A stretch of 64,000 nucleotides of DNA from Datura wrightii (taxonomy: Eukaryota; Streptophyta; Magnoliopsida; Solanales; Solanaceae). Location: assembly GCA_035772735.1 (NCBI GenBank), contig JASDFA010000016.1, positions 140,008,501-140,072,500 of the forward strand. Reading direction: 5' to 3'. The notes beneath the pieces are model-generated. The model saw only the letters and a program-made list of their open reading frames with translations. It had not been told where the DNA came from and did no database searches. The translations under genes were made by a program, and so were the position numbers. Positions 42,561 through 54,705 of this stretch are shown in pieces (the stretch's first letter is position 1; every line of letters begins with the position of its first letter).

Positions 42561-43537
42561 CATCAAAATATACCACAAACCCATCATTACCCTCCAGTAG
42601 AGTTAACACTGGTGTTGAAGTAAGTCGAGTCTTCAACTCTTGGAAGCTCTTCTCACAAGCCCCCGACCACTGAAATTTTGCCTTCTTCTGGGTCAATTTG
42701 GTCAAAGGTGCTGCATTCGATGAGAAACCTTCCACAAATCTTCGATAGTAGCTAGATAAACCCAAGAAGCTTCAAATATCAGAAGGATTCACCGGTGTGG
42801 GCCAATTCTTCACTGCTTCTATTTTCTGAGAATCCACCTTTACACACATACTTGATACTACATGGACCAAAAACGCTACAAAGTTCAACCAAAACACGCA
42901 CTTGCTGAATTTGGCATATAATTGGCGTTCCTTGAGAGTTTGTAGCACCACCATTAAATGAGCACCATGCTCCTGCTCGCTCTGAGGTGTATATCAAAAT
43001 GTCATCAATGAACATAATCATGAACATATCCAAGTATGGCTTAAACACCCTATTCATTTGGTCCATAAAATCTGAAGGAGCATTTGTTATTCCAAAAGAC
43101 ATAACTACAAACTCATAATTACCATACCGCATCCTGAAGGTTGTCTTCAAGATGTCACTCTCTCGAACTCTAAGCTGATAATACTTGGATCTGAGATCTC
43201 TCTTTGAGAAACACTTGGCACCCTGATGTTGATCAAATAAATCATCAATCCTAGGTAAAGTATACCTGTTCTTGATGGTGACTTTGTTCAATTGCCGATA
43301 ATAATTACATGCAAAGAGAACAATCTTTCTTTCCGACAAAAAGAACTGGTGCACCCATGGGGACTTAGTCGGCCAAATGAAACCCTTATCTAACAGGTCC
43401 TTCAACTGTTCCTTCAACTCTTTTAGCTCAGCTGGAGCCATTCGGTTGGGAGGAATAGATATAGGTTGCGTGTCCAGAAGAAGGTCAATACAAAAATCGA
43501 TCTGGAAAGACCTCTGGATACTCACGTACTACTAGAA
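42532..43537 (-). pseudogene. Reverse transcriptase, pseudogene (element V)
   Basis: Frame 43525-42779 carries most RT motifs: NRMAPAELKELKEQL, the NKVTIKNRYTLPRIDDLFD stretch, FSKRDLRSKYYQLRV, TTFRMRYGNYEFVVMSFGITNAP, and the catalytic FIDDILIY near 43010. The usual CIDYRQLN is CNYYRQLN. A frameshift falls just after the catalytic motif, and the thumb and connection continue at 42765-42532 (SSYYRRFVEGFS). The catalytic Asp pair is intact, unlike element Y. Overall the most complete RT in the window, but disrupted. Confidence 0.88.
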
Positions 43538-44051
43538 CTAATTGGATAATTGGGGTATCGGACTCGCATCCTTAACCACAACTAGATGGTACACACAACC
43601 TTTAAAAATCATCTTTCTAGACTTAAGGTAGAAAATGAAACGACCTATAGGGACAGCTGAACCACCCTTCCATTCAAAGACTGGCTCACCTGGAAATCTG
43701 AACTCTACAGCTCGGGTTCTATAATTAACTGAGGTATAACATGCAAATAGCCAATCCATGTCGAGAATACCATCAACATCAGTCATGGCTAAGTCTATCA
43801 AATATGTTGAGGTGACATTCTTAAGGACTGAGACCAGGCAACCTCTATACACTCGTCTAGCGATAACTGAGTCACCTACTACATCAGATACTGAGAACGG
43901 CTCTAACAAGACTTCAGGACTGATTTTGAAGCTACTGGCCGCATAATTTATCACAAAAGAAAAGGTAGCCGCTCGATCTATGAAAGCATAAACATTAATA
44001 TAGAAAAGTCGTAACATACCAATGACCACATCCGAGGAGGCCTCCTGGATG
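43538..44051 (-). pseudogene. Aspartic protease, pseudogene (element V)
   Basis: The open frame 44029-43538 shows YAFIDRAATFSFV where the D-[ST]-G-A active site is expected: the glycine is gone (D-R-A-A). DMDWLFACYTSVNYRTRAVEF follows. The frame is cut upstream by element C at 44056; its missing Gag part is at 53338-54500. Confidence 0.8.
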
Positions 44052-44056
44052 GTAAG

Positions 44057-45478
44057 TGATCTTGGGCAGATTTATATGCCCAAGTGATACTCAAAAGTAC
44101 CATTTTCGCCTTGTTTATCTAGCAATGTGTATACATTTTCATGTAATTAGGAATAAAATGTGAATTTATACTAACCAACATGATTAGCATTGTTTTGTAG
44201 GTAAAATGTCATTTTGAGAAGCTAAAAGACATGTTGGACGATATCGGAGTTGGACTTGGATACGAGCAAGGAAAAGGCATTGGACAACATGATTTAAAGG
44301 GGCTCCGCAATGGAGCCGTGTCACGCTACCATCGCGGAGGCATTCTGCCTGGAGGGTGAAAATTCACCAAATTTCCAGTGAAGGTCCGCGTTTGCTCCGT
44401 GGCACGGAGCCAGTGCTCCGCTATGCACGTCGTGCCATGTTGAGCTTGAATTCCCAGACCCCCAGTTCTAGTGACGGTCCGCGTTCATGGCGTGTCACGG
44501 AGGCAATGCTCTGCAATGCACTCCGTCACACGTTGCTCATTATTTCGGGAATAATTCCCACTAGTATAAATAGAACACTTAAGTTCATTTTTCATAATTC
44601 AGACTTGGTGGAGCAAGGACGTGGGTTACAGGCAGTTGAGGGACGAAAATTTCAGGGTTTTTTCTCTCTTTCTTTCTCCTCTAATTCAATTGTTTGTATG
44701 ATTAACACTCGTTTTATGATGATTAATCCACAAATGAGTGGCTAATTCCCTTCCTTGCTGAGGTTATGAACACTTGTGATGAATTTTGATTATTGATTAT
44801 ATGGTTTTTCATCTTTTTCTTCCATGTTGTTCTATTAATTCTTGTTCTTACTACATTGGTGTGTGGCCTACATTAATGTACATCTAAAAAGTCTGATTTC
44901 ACTCGAGAGAGCACAAAATTGGAAAGTTGTGAATTAATAGGATATTGTTCTTTACTTGATTTGGGAAAATTGAGTTTTGATGTGCATTCAGGATAGAAAT
45001 ATACCTAAAAGTCGTATTAGTCAATTTAGGAACCGGAATTGTATGGCTAGAACATGAATTGCGTTTGATCACAGAAATGTAGACGGATGGTTCATGATTC
45101 TTAAGTGAGATTAAATACGAGAGTTTTAATCTCTTGGCAAATGTTCTTGGCTAGCAACTAGAAGAAAAGATTAACCAATTTATGATGATAATCAGTTTCA
45201 TTACATGTTCGTTTAACCTCAGCATGCCTTTATCCATAGTCCAAATTCAAAGTAGATAATTGTTCTTAGTTTTAGTATAAAATTTATTAAACAAAATATT
45301 AACTTTTTGGTTACGTTGTTGTCAGCATATTTAGAAGTAAAATATAGTATACTAGAGCAAATTGCACTTAACCCAAGTCTCTGTGGGATCGATACTTGGC
45401 TTACTAAAGCCACTTACTACTTGTTCGACCACGTGCACTTGCGTGTCATTTTATATATCCATGTAACACACCCGAACA
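44057..45478 (+). repeat. 5' LTR of element C
   Basis: Starts TGATCTTGGGCAGATTT, ends CCGAACA. Terminal hairpin intact. First inverted repeat has one mismatch (44303-44313 with 44329-44339), as does the third (44491-44502 with 44521-44532). TATA box 44565-44572; upstream ORF 44698-44745; donor-like CTGAG/GTTATG at 44758-44768. Confidence 0.95.
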
Positions 45479-45484
45479 AGTTTT

Positions 45485-45502
45485 TGGCGCCGTTGCCGGG
45501 GA
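45485..45502 (+). other. Primer binding site, tRNA-Asp type (element C)
   Basis: TGGCGCCGTTGCCGGGGA, identical to A and B. Confidence 0.9.
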
Positions 45503-45612
45503 CTTGGCAATTGGTGAATTTGTTTTAAGTGTTAATTTACTGTATTTTTATTTTCTTAAGTGTTGACAACTTGGTCTTAGCTTGTATTTTGCAGACATAA
45601 TTGTTGTTAACA

Positions 45613-47530
45613 CTGGCAAGAGACAAAGAGCTGGTGGAATCTTATATAGAGCCAGAACTTATATTTCACAGTAAACGGAGAGAAGCTCTACAAAGAAAGT
45701 TGCAGTTGCTCAGATAGACTATTATGGAGCAACAACAGAATCCACCGGTTGTGAGGGCAGTGTTAGTGCCCGAAGAAGTAGCAGCAAGGCCGGTTCGCGA
45801 GGTGGCAATCCCACATGCAAATAATGTTACATCCAGTATCCGCAAACCAGAGCCTAGAGGGAGATTTGAACTCAAGCAAAATATGGTGCAATTGTTGCAC
45901 ACAAGCGGGCAATTTACCAGTCTCCCTCATGAAGACCCACAACAGCATCTCTAAAACTTTTTGAAGATAAGTGACACTTACATACCCGCTGGAGTGTCAC
46001 CTGATTATGTCCGACTTACCAAATTCTATTTCAACGTGGGATGATCTTGCAAGGAAGTTCTTGATAAGGTTTTTTCCCTCTGGTAAAACAGCAAGACTTA
46101 GAAGTCAAATTCTAAGCTTCAAACAGAGGGAGGGAGAAAATTTATATCAAGCCTGGGAGAGATTTAAATCCATGTTGCGGGACTGTCCTCATCATCATCA
46201 GTCCATAGAGGTGTTGGTGCACACATTTATTGAGGGTTTGGAACCCCACACCAAAATATTGCTAGATTCAGAAGCTGGAGGGCAAGCGCTGGAAAAGACT
46301 TATGAGGAGTTGTATACCGTGCTAAATCGGATTTCACAAGGCAATCCAGAATGGAATGCTGATTCATCACGAGGTGGGACAAGGAAAGCAGCAGGAGTGC
46401 TTGAAGTGGATGGGTTTACAGCTATCGCTGCACAGATAGCTGCATTGCAAAATCAATTGAACAACCACTTTAGCAACATGACTTTGAACCAGCCTTCATC
46501 TCCAGTTAATGCAATCCAGCAGATGTGGTGTGAAGTGTGTGGAAGCAGTGAGCACTCAGCTGAGTGTTGTGGAGCCAATCCTGCCTCGGTAAACTTTGTG
46601 AATAATGCACAAAGAAATCACCAGCAGTATGGTAGTAGCTACAATTCATATTGGAGGAATCATCCTAATTTCTCATGGGGTAGCAACAACCATCAAGGCC
46701 AAAGTGTTTCAAGACCTCCACCCCCGTTCCCTCAACGACTCAAGAAACACAAAGAGGAGGCGTGTTTCAAGAAATTCATGGAGGTGCTTAAACAGGTACA
46801 TGTTAATTTACCTCTTGTTGATGTCTTGCAGGGAGTGCCTAAATATGCCAAGTACATAAAGGACATCGTGGCAAACAAAAGTCGGTTGACTGAGTATGCT
46901 TCGGTGGCTTTAACGAAGGAGTGCACTTCCCGGATCCAAAATAGACTGCCCACAAAGCTAAAAGACCCTGGAAGTTTTACTATCCAGCTTACTATTGGGC
47001 AGAGCATCCGAGCTTGTGGATTGTGTGACTTGGGGGCGAGTATAAATTTGATGCCGTCTTCGGTATTCAGAAAGTTGGGTTTAGGGAGTCCTAGACCCAC
47101 AAGCGTAATCTTGCAGTTGGCGGATCGATCCTTAGCTAGGCCGGATGGCATTGTTGAGGATGTTCTAGTGCAAGTTGGCTCCTTAATTTTCCCGGTAGAT
47201 TTTGTCGTGCTGGATTTTGAACCAGACGCGGAAGTCCCATTTATTTTGGGACGTCCCTTCTTGGCAACCGGGAAAGCATTAATCGACGTAGCTGCGGGGC
47301 AACTCACAATGCAAGCACATAACAAGGTAGAGGTGTTCGATGTGTATAAAGCACCCAAGCTCCCGATGGTGCATGAAGAACTCTTGGTGATCAATGTGAT
47401 TGATCATGGTAATGCTAAGCAGATGAAGGATTCCCGATAGTTAATGGGAAGACCACCGGATAGGTGTAAGCACTACTGGGGGGAGGACGGTGATCGAGAG
47501 AAATCGTCCGTCACCCTAGCAGACAATTGA
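45613..47530 (+). pseudogene. Athila-type gag-protease with deletions and stops (element C)
   Basis: It starts at the conserved CTG (ACACTGG). TAG at 45715 and TAA at 45952 interrupt the N-terminus, then a deletion of about 70 bp at 46020 shifts the frame and removes the LFPFSLLGEAKRWL part of the capsid core. From about 46019 a long open frame reaches 47440. The zinc knuckle is intact (CEVCGSSEHSAECC). A second deletion (after 46703) removes the proline/glutamine-rich linker. The protease follows, with DLGAS near 47027. TAG at 47438 precedes the ancestral end near 47528. No RT follows. Confidence 0.9.
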
Positions 47531-47570
47531 GCTTAAATGATGTCGAGCCGCGACGGTAAACCAGGCACTG

Positions 47571-47588
47571 CACGGGAGGCAACTCGTG
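47571..47588 (+). other. Predicted RNA hairpin with AGGCAA loop (element C)
   Basis: CACGGG pairs with CTCGTG; the C to T change on the 3' arm turns one G-C pair into G-U, so the stem is kept. Confidence 0.7.
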
Positions 47589-47826
47589 AAAATTTTTTCT
47601 TTCATTTTGTAAAGTGTAAATAGATTTTTCTTTTTCTTTTTCGTAATATACTACAAAATTTTTTGTTTTAATTTTTGTTTTTAATTTTATTTAGGTGAAA
47701 CCTATAATTCTAACCAATTTTGTTTAGTGAGATGATTTTCAGGTCAAACGAAGGAAAATGTGCACGGAATCGTGAAGGAAAATTCGAGGTATGAAAAATT
47801 AATAAAATATAGAAAATAGTGAGCTG

Positions 47827-47990
47827 GGGCGATAGCTCCGTGTCACGAAGGAGGACCTCCGCGTTACCCTCCGTGACACGTTGAGGTATAACCCGGAAAT
47901 TTTAAAAATTTCTACTATGCTGTCGCGATGGCTCCGTGTGACGGAGGCAGTGCACCGCGATGCACTCCGTGACACGTTGCCTTGTATATC
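47827..47990 (+). promoter_or_regulatory. Internal promoter-like module (element C)
   Basis: Inverted repeats lie at 47841-47878 (one mismatch) and at 47935-47946 with 47965-47976 (one mismatch), followed by TATATC at 47985-47990. A PBS-like GTTGCCGGGTGACCCGCATG is at 48008-48027. Confidence 0.5.
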
Positions 47991-48176
47991 GCGACGGGTC
48001 ACACCGGGTTGCCGGGTGACCCGCATGTTTTTCTACCCTTTTTAACCCGAAACCTCCCCTTTTCCCCTCATTTTCAATTTCCTCCACGACCAAACATTCC
48101 AAAACCCCTCTCCCATCAATGTGCCACGGCTTAAGGCAACAAATTACCAAGTTTTCTTTGATTATTCAACTACGAG

Positions 48177-48872
48177 GTATGTTTTCCGATTCCCTCTCAA
48201 GTTTTTGTCGATTTTCTTTGAATTTAAGCATGGGAGGTGAGCTAAATCACCCTAAGTCGAAATTAAGCATGAATTCGAGTTATTTGTTGATTGATAATTG
48301 TTCGGAATGTCGTTATGATCGTTTGAACTTGTCGATTGCATAACTTATTCGAATTTGATTGATAAAATCAATTCTAGGGCTTGTTGTTGAATTTGAAGTT
48401 AGAAATGTGTTGAAATTGTGAATTTTATGCCGGGTTGTACGTGTTGAATGAGATGAGTCGTTGTACAAATTGTTAGGATGTTAATAGACGACGAATTCTC
48501 GGGTTTGGGGGGAAATGTTGAAATTTGTTCAAATTTGGTTGGTTGGATAGGTTCATGTATATAAATTTTTGTTGTTATTTTTGTTTCTTTGTTTTTCTTT
48601 GCTAAGTGCAATGGTTAAAATGTTTGCGATGGTAGTGATTGTGATTAGCTGTACGAAGTTTGAGTAGTACACAGAAGTTATACCGTCGAATTTTCTTTTG
48701 AACGCACTAAGCATGATTGTATAGCTGGTTGTTTTGGGTAAATAAAGTTATTCTTGCCGTAGGTTGTAACTGTAGCTAAGGACTAAGTGTGGGGTAACTT
48801 AGCGTAACCCGACCTTAGCCGAAGTTAATATTTATTTAGCTTAACATTGAGCTTGTTTACTTGGGTTGACAG
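48177..48872 (+). other. Predicted 696-nt intron upstream of ORF2 (element C)
   Basis: Donor ACGAG/GTATGT, acceptor GGGTTGACAG, CTTAAC 32 nt before the acceptor. An internal polypurine copy lies at 48784-48795. Confidence 0.6.
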
Positions 48873-48877
48873 GTAAA

Positions 48878-50098
48878 ATGGCAAGCCGGCAAGAGAAAGG
48901 TAAAGGTGCATCAACTTCAGGCACCGGAAGAAAGCGACTCAGACTGGGCACAGCAGTCCCAGCAGCACCAGCAGTTCCACGCAGCCAGCGCCGCCAATAT
49001 GGAACAAGATAGGTGACTGACGAGGGAAAAAAGTGGTACGCCAAGCACAAAGAGAACAAATATTTCCCCGAGGAGCATATAGCACGGGAGCCATTAGCAC
49101 AGGAGTTCCCCAGAATAGTTCACCGGATCGAGGCAGCGGGGCTCAAGTTAATATTCGAGGAGCCCAAAGAATGCAACCTGCACTTGGTTCGGGAGTTCTA
49201 TGCTAACTGGAACCCGTCAATCCGAAGCCACACCATCAAAATCATAGGGCAGATAGTCACTCTGGAGCCCCACCAGCTCAATGCCATCATAGGAGCGCGG
49301 GACACAGACGCCCACGTCCTCCAAAAGCTGAACATTACCCCACCGTATGCTGACATCAGACGCACACTGTGTGGGGCCCGATCTACAACTAGATGGAGCA
49401 GGCACAAGGAAAGGGGCTACCATCAGACTCTGCCATATTCTCAGATGAACAGGGAAGCCCGAATTTGGGTGAAGATAGTCTGCTCTTGCCTCATCCCGGG
49501 GGTACATATGACTGATGTAACCCGGGATCGTGTTTGCCTGGTGTACGCCCTGATGAAAGGGCTGGAGATAAATGTCGAGGCGGTTATTATATCCGCCATG
49601 AAGAGAGCCCGGTTGCACCAGGGGCACAGGTATGGTTTCGGTGGACTACTCACCACCTTTCTCAGGGGCCTCGATGTTGAGGAGGAGGCCCTCGATTATA
49701 TCCCGCAGTTGGAGCGGCGGGCCTTGGATGTTACCAAAACTAAGGCTCTCGACACCACCCACGGGCCAGTGCTGACACTTGGCGAGCGACACACTCATGA
49801 TGACCAGTATATGGCGCGGATGTATGGGATGCAGATGCTCCAGCTCAGGATAGGTGGGAGGCCGCCGACGGAGGAGGAGCTATGGCAGCTCGAGCTAGAC
49901 TAGCCGTTTGGCGAAAACGCCAGGGCTCTATGCCGAGTAGGGCCAGCCTTTGTAGAGCCCACGGATGATGACATCCCCACGGACGAGGAGACGCATCGGG
50001 AGGACTCCAATGTGGAGTTCGATGATGACGACGGAGGCGACTCGGACATGGGAGATGAAGCAGCAGCACCCGACGAAGAAGTGGAATAATTTATTTGA
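48878..50098 (+). pseudogene. ORF2, putative plant transposon protein family, three internal stops (element C)
   Basis: The ancestral frame is again exactly 1221 nt (MASRQ start to TGA at 50096). Stops are at 49010 (TGG to TAG), 49901 (a TAC in A and B) and 50087 (TAC to TAA, four codons before the end). The middle 296 codons are open and carry LVREFYANWNP and the conserved VTRDRVCLVYALMKGLEINV segment shared with A and B. No indel separates it from the other copies. The function is unknown; the position is that of the env-like ORF of Athila elements, but no membrane segment is seen. Confidence 0.75.
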
Positions 50099-51910
50099 TC
50101 AGAGAGTTCGACCACCCGATTTTGTGCTATTTAATTTTTATGAACACTGGGGACAGTGTTCGGATTAAGTGTGGGGTGGGAGTAGTTAGGTGCTGGGCTG
50201 GGCTGTTTGTTTGTATGTTCTCCTCTGTTATTTTGTATGTTGTGTTTCCCTGTGTTTGTGAATTTTCAAATTGTTCTGTATTTGTAAATATTTGTGAAAT
50301 TGATGTGTGTTGTTGAATGTTGCCAGCTGATTCTGTAAATATTTTTTTTTGTTTATCGAAATGATCGATATTTTGCAAATTTTTCAATTTTTTTTAATTT
50401 TGGGTTTCTCGGCGTTTGTTTTCGGTTCTTTTACCGAGAATGGTCCCATTGAACTGAAGTCATAGTTAGTGACTGTTCCCTATGACTGATGGATGACGAC
50501 CGTCTTAAGGGAAATGTAGTCGGTAGGAGTAGTTTTTTCTGATTAATTTTTAGTTTTTTTCCTTGGTGGGTTGCATCCCGGAACCTGTAGTTAATATATG
50601 GTTGCGAGAGTTCAGTTGCATGTTGTACATGATATTCAAAATGCAAAGGTGATTCTTATGAAAGCATGCAAATTTTGTAAATATGTTGAGATACCTAGGC
50701 TGTAGAGTTCGATTCAGTGTGATAGCGGCTTAATGTTTGAAATCCTGTAATTAGCTGATTGAAGAGTCTATGAATACATCTTGAATCGAGCATGTGCATA
50801 AAGTGTGAAGTGAGGTGTTGATATTCCATGCTATTGTGAAGTGTCTAGAACTTGCCTGGTGTGTGTACAAAACGAAATGAAGGAGGTGTATTATAGGAAA
50901 GGATGTAGGCATTTCTTTGTTTTAACCGAGAGTTTCTATATTTTTTTCTTGTCATACTTCCCCTTTCTGTGATTGTATATCCTAGTCAGCCCTTTGAGCC
51001 TTTAGCCTATTATTTCTTTCTTTTGTCCAAAAAGTGTAAACCGAGCTTAATTCCTTCTTTTCATTAGCCGTAAAGCCTATACAAAACTCTTAAGCACTTA
51101 AGAAGAGAAAATAATTTTCCCAAAGCGTCAAAGAGTGAGAATGGTGAAAAGAAAAGGAAAAGCAGAGTGATGAAAGGAAAGAACAGGTTGAAGGTGCACT
51201 TGCTATAAATAAACGATAATGAAGGTGCATGAATAATCTTTGTTGTCGTGTCAAGTGTGCTTAATGAAATGGGCCATACTAAAGTAAATCATCAAGAATG
51301 GGATGATGAAAAAAAAGAGAGAAACAGTGTCCATGAGTGATGGGAATGTGTTGAAAAGGCGCTTAAGGATGCTAGTGGCTATTATTGGCTAATCCAATAT
51401 TTACTAGTTCCATAGCTTCCATTACAACCCATTATAGTCCTACGTGATCTTACATTGCATTTCTTTATATTAGTGGAGTAATACACTAAGGGCAAGCTTA
51501 TGGGTCACGACATGAGGCATGTGAATTCTTTTGGGAGAGAGAGTGAAATTATTTTTACATGCCCCTGCTTGAATGATTGTGTGTCACATGAGCAAAAAGG
51601 GGAAGATTCTCTTGAGTTGTGAGGGCACATGCTTGATGAAAGATTGATTTTCGTGTTGGATATCTTGATTAGCTGATTTGCTTGAGTTTGCCGATATCGA
51701 GAGTCGATTCTTAAAGTCTAGGAAGTCTTAATGTATTGAAGGTCATTGCATTGATAAGATCATGCATGTTTTCTTGATGATTTGCAATATTGAATGATCG
51801 GTATGACCGTAGCTTAAATTGTCGTACCATAGTAGCGAGGTTGGGATGTAAATTGCATGAATTGTATGTTTATTGTTCGAGGACGAACAAGGATTTAAGT
51901 GTGGGGTAAG
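50099..51910 (+). other. 3' non-coding region and polypurine tract of element C
   Basis: Collinear with 26505-28434 of element A. The internal polypurine copy is at 50166-50177 and the true 3' copy at 51896-51910 (TAAGTGTGGGGTAAG). No credible coding frame. Confidence 0.7.
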
Positions 51911-53332
51911 TGATCTTGGGCAGATTTATATGCCCAAGTGATACTCAAAAGTACCATTTTCGCCTTGTTTATCTAGCAATGTGTATACATTTTCATGTAA
52001 TTAGGAATAAAATGTGAATTTATACTAACCAACATGATTAGCATTGTTTTGCAGATAAAATGTGATTTTGAGAAGCTAAAAGACATGTTGGACGATATCG
52101 GAGTTGGACTTGGATGCGAGCAAGGAAAAGGCATTGGACAGCATGATTTAAAGGGGCTCCGCGATGGAGCCGTGTCACGCGGCCATCGCGGAGGCATTCT
52201 GCCTGGAGGGTGAAAATTCACCAAATTTCCAGTGAAGGTCCGCGTTTGCTCTGTGGCACGAAGCCAGTGCTCTGCGATGCATGCCGTGCCACGTTGAGCT
52301 TGAATTCCTGGACCACCAGTTCCTGTGAGGGTCCACGTTCATGGTGTGTCACGGAGGCAGTGCTCCGCGATGCACTCTGTGACACGTTGCTCATTATTCC
52401 GGGAAAAATTCCCACTAGTATAAATAGAACACTTAAGTTCATTTTTCATAATTCAGACTTGGTGGAGCAAGGACGTGGGTTACAGGCAGTTGAGGGACGA
52501 AAAGTTCAGGCTTTTTTCTCTCTTTCTTTCTTCTCTAATCCAATTGTTTGTATGATTAACACTCGTTTTATGATAATTAATCCACAAATGAGTGGCTAAT
52601 TCCCTTCCTTGCTGAGGTTATGAACACTTGTGATGAATTTTGATTATTGATTATATGGTTTTTCATCTTTTTCTTCCATGTTGTTCTATTAATTCTTGTT
52701 CTTACTGCCTTGGTGTGTGGCCTACATTAATGTACATCTAAAAAGTCCGATTTCACTCGAGAGAGCACGAAATTGGAAAGTTGTGAATTAATAGGATATT
52801 GTTCTCTACTTGATTTGGGAAAATTGAGTTTTGATGTGCATTCAGGATAGAAATATACCTGAAAGTCATATTAGTCAATTTAGGAACCGGAATTGTATGG
52901 CTAGAACATGAATTGCATTTGATCACAGAAATGTAGACGGATGGTTCATGATTCTTAAGTGAGATTAAATACGAGAGTTTTAATCTCTTGGCAAATGTTC
53001 TTGGCTAGCAACTAGAAGAAAAGATTAACCAATTTATGATGATAATCAGTTTCATTACATGTTCGTTTAACCTCAGCATGCCTTTATCCATAGTCCAAAT
53101 TCAAAGTAGATAATTGTTCTTAGTTTTAGTATAAAATTTATTAAACAAAATATTAACTTTTTGGTTACGTTGTTGTCAGCATATTTAGAAGTAAAATATA
53201 GTATACTAGAGCAAATTGCACTTAACCCAAGTCTCTGTGGGATCGATACTTGGCTTACTAAATCCACTTACTACTTGTTCGACCACGTGCACTTGCGTGT
53301 CATTTTATATATCCATGTAACACACCCGAACA
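51911..53332 (+). repeat. 3' LTR of element C
   Basis: 1422 bp, same ends as the 5' LTR. Inverted-repeat block from 52157, TATA box 52419-52426, upstream ORF 52552-52599. Followed by GTAAG. Confidence 0.95.
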
Positions 53333-53337
53333 GTAAG

Positions 53338-54500
53338 GTATAAAACCTATTTCGGCGCTGACCACCACCTGCACTGGTAGATGCCCCCTGATGTGCTGAG
53401 TGTGTGAGAGGGGCTGCTGAACTAGAAGCTGAGCCTCAGCCCCTAAGCTCCTATCTCACTGCTAGGAAATATCTAAGCATCTGTACACGCTTCCCACAAC
53501 TGAAACAAGCACATGAACCTTCCAAGAACTGGCCCGTGTGACCTCGACCGCATCTACAACAAGCTGGAATACCAGAATCTATGGGTCTACTGCTCTAACC
53601 CCTCGAGCCTGATTCTCGCCCCCTCTTATCGTGCCTCGGTCTAGAGGCACAGTAAATGATGAAGATGCTGGGGCTCATGATCTCTGGTGGGTCTGCTGTT
53701 GGTGCCCACCACCTGACCACGGTTGGGAGAATTGTGGTTATTTGTCCTAGCCCTCTTGGCCTCCCTCCCTCTCAAATGTGCCACCTCCATCTACTGGGCA
53801 TACAAGACTATCCAAGGGAAATCCATGTCCTGATGAAGCATAGCAGTCCTACAATCCATATCCAAGTAGCCCGCTACACCATGAACAAATCTACTCACCG
53901 TGTTCTCTGATCAACCACTAACTCTAGGGCATACTTGGACAAGCGAGTGAACTTGAGAGCATACTCCTGTACCGGCATCCTCCCTTGCTTCAAGTTTACA
54001 AACTTAGCTGCATTTAGCTCCCTCATCTCGCGAGGGAAGAACCGATCTAAGAATGCTAGAAGGAACTCTTCCCAAGTGACAGGGCCTGCTTCGGTGACCC
54101 TGCTATCCTTCCGTTAGCTAAACTAGATTTGCGCGACCCCTTTTAACTGATACGAGGAAAACTCTGTGCACTCAATTCCATTCACCCCCATGATTTGGGT
54201 GATCTTCACAATTTCATCTAGGAACTCATGCGGGTCCTCATCTAGTTTTCACCCAAGGAACATTTGCGGGTTCATTCTCAAGAAGTCTCTCACTCGAGCC
54301 ACCATTGCATTTCCATTTTATGGAACATGTGTAACAACCTATTGATTGACCTGAGAGGTCAAGGCCTACGCAAGCATCTGAATAGCAGCCCGAAACTCAG
54401 CATGGGCAGCTGGCTTCGGTGCCTGGTGCTCATTACCGTTGCCATCCTCGTGGCCTTCTCCAATCCCATTCCTTCTACCAGTCATTCTTCGGGGAGCCAT
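53338..54500 (-). pseudogene. Chromovirus gag pseudogene (element V), split from its protease by element C
   Basis: Reading from ATG at 54500 (MAPRRMTGRRNG), the Gag shows VARVRDFLRMNPQMFLG and EFLDEIVKITQIMGV, the capsid part (PVQEYALKFTRLSKYA, near 53970), and cysteine-rich sequence near 53480-53580 for the nucleocapsid. Stops occur in several places. It is the upstream part of the polyprotein continued at 44051-43538; element C lies in between. Confidence 0.85.
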
Positions 54501-54691
54501 GATTCTTCAATTGTGAATAGCAGAAATTAGAAGGATAAGGAGACATTTAATCACAGGCCATAGATCATAAAAGAAGGGAACATTTCCTAAATGTCTCGTA
54601 GCCTCTACGTCATAAGTGTGGTGCGGTTCACACCCATGAAAAATACTCTACTTAACATGGCTTTCACCCTAGGAAACTTCAAACCTATTGC

Positions 54692-54702
54692 TTTGATACC
54701 AA
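54692..54702 (-). other. Primer binding site of element V (tRNA-iMet type)
   Basis: Plus strand TTTGATACCAA, 3 bp from the LTR start; one change from CTCTGATACCA. Confidence 0.75.
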
Positions 54703-54705
54703 GTC

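Larger units (their letters stand above)
44057..53332 (+). mobile_element. Element C: complete non-autonomous Athila-like retrotransposon
   Basis: A 9276-bp element, LTRs of 1422 bp each, flanked by GTAAG (44052-44056 and 53333-53337). It splits the gag-protease of chromovirus V. Its layout is the same as element A: primer site, gag-protease, hairpin, promoter-like module, intron, ORF2, 3' region. It again lacks RT, RNase H and integrase. It is shorter than A because of two deletions inside gag. LTRs differ by about 2 per cent by eye, mostly in the GC-rich block. Confidence 0.93.

Noticed and set aside
46732..47394. 220-codon minus-strand ORF opposite the protease of element C
   Set aside because: Antisense shadow; equivalents in A and B are broken and of different length.
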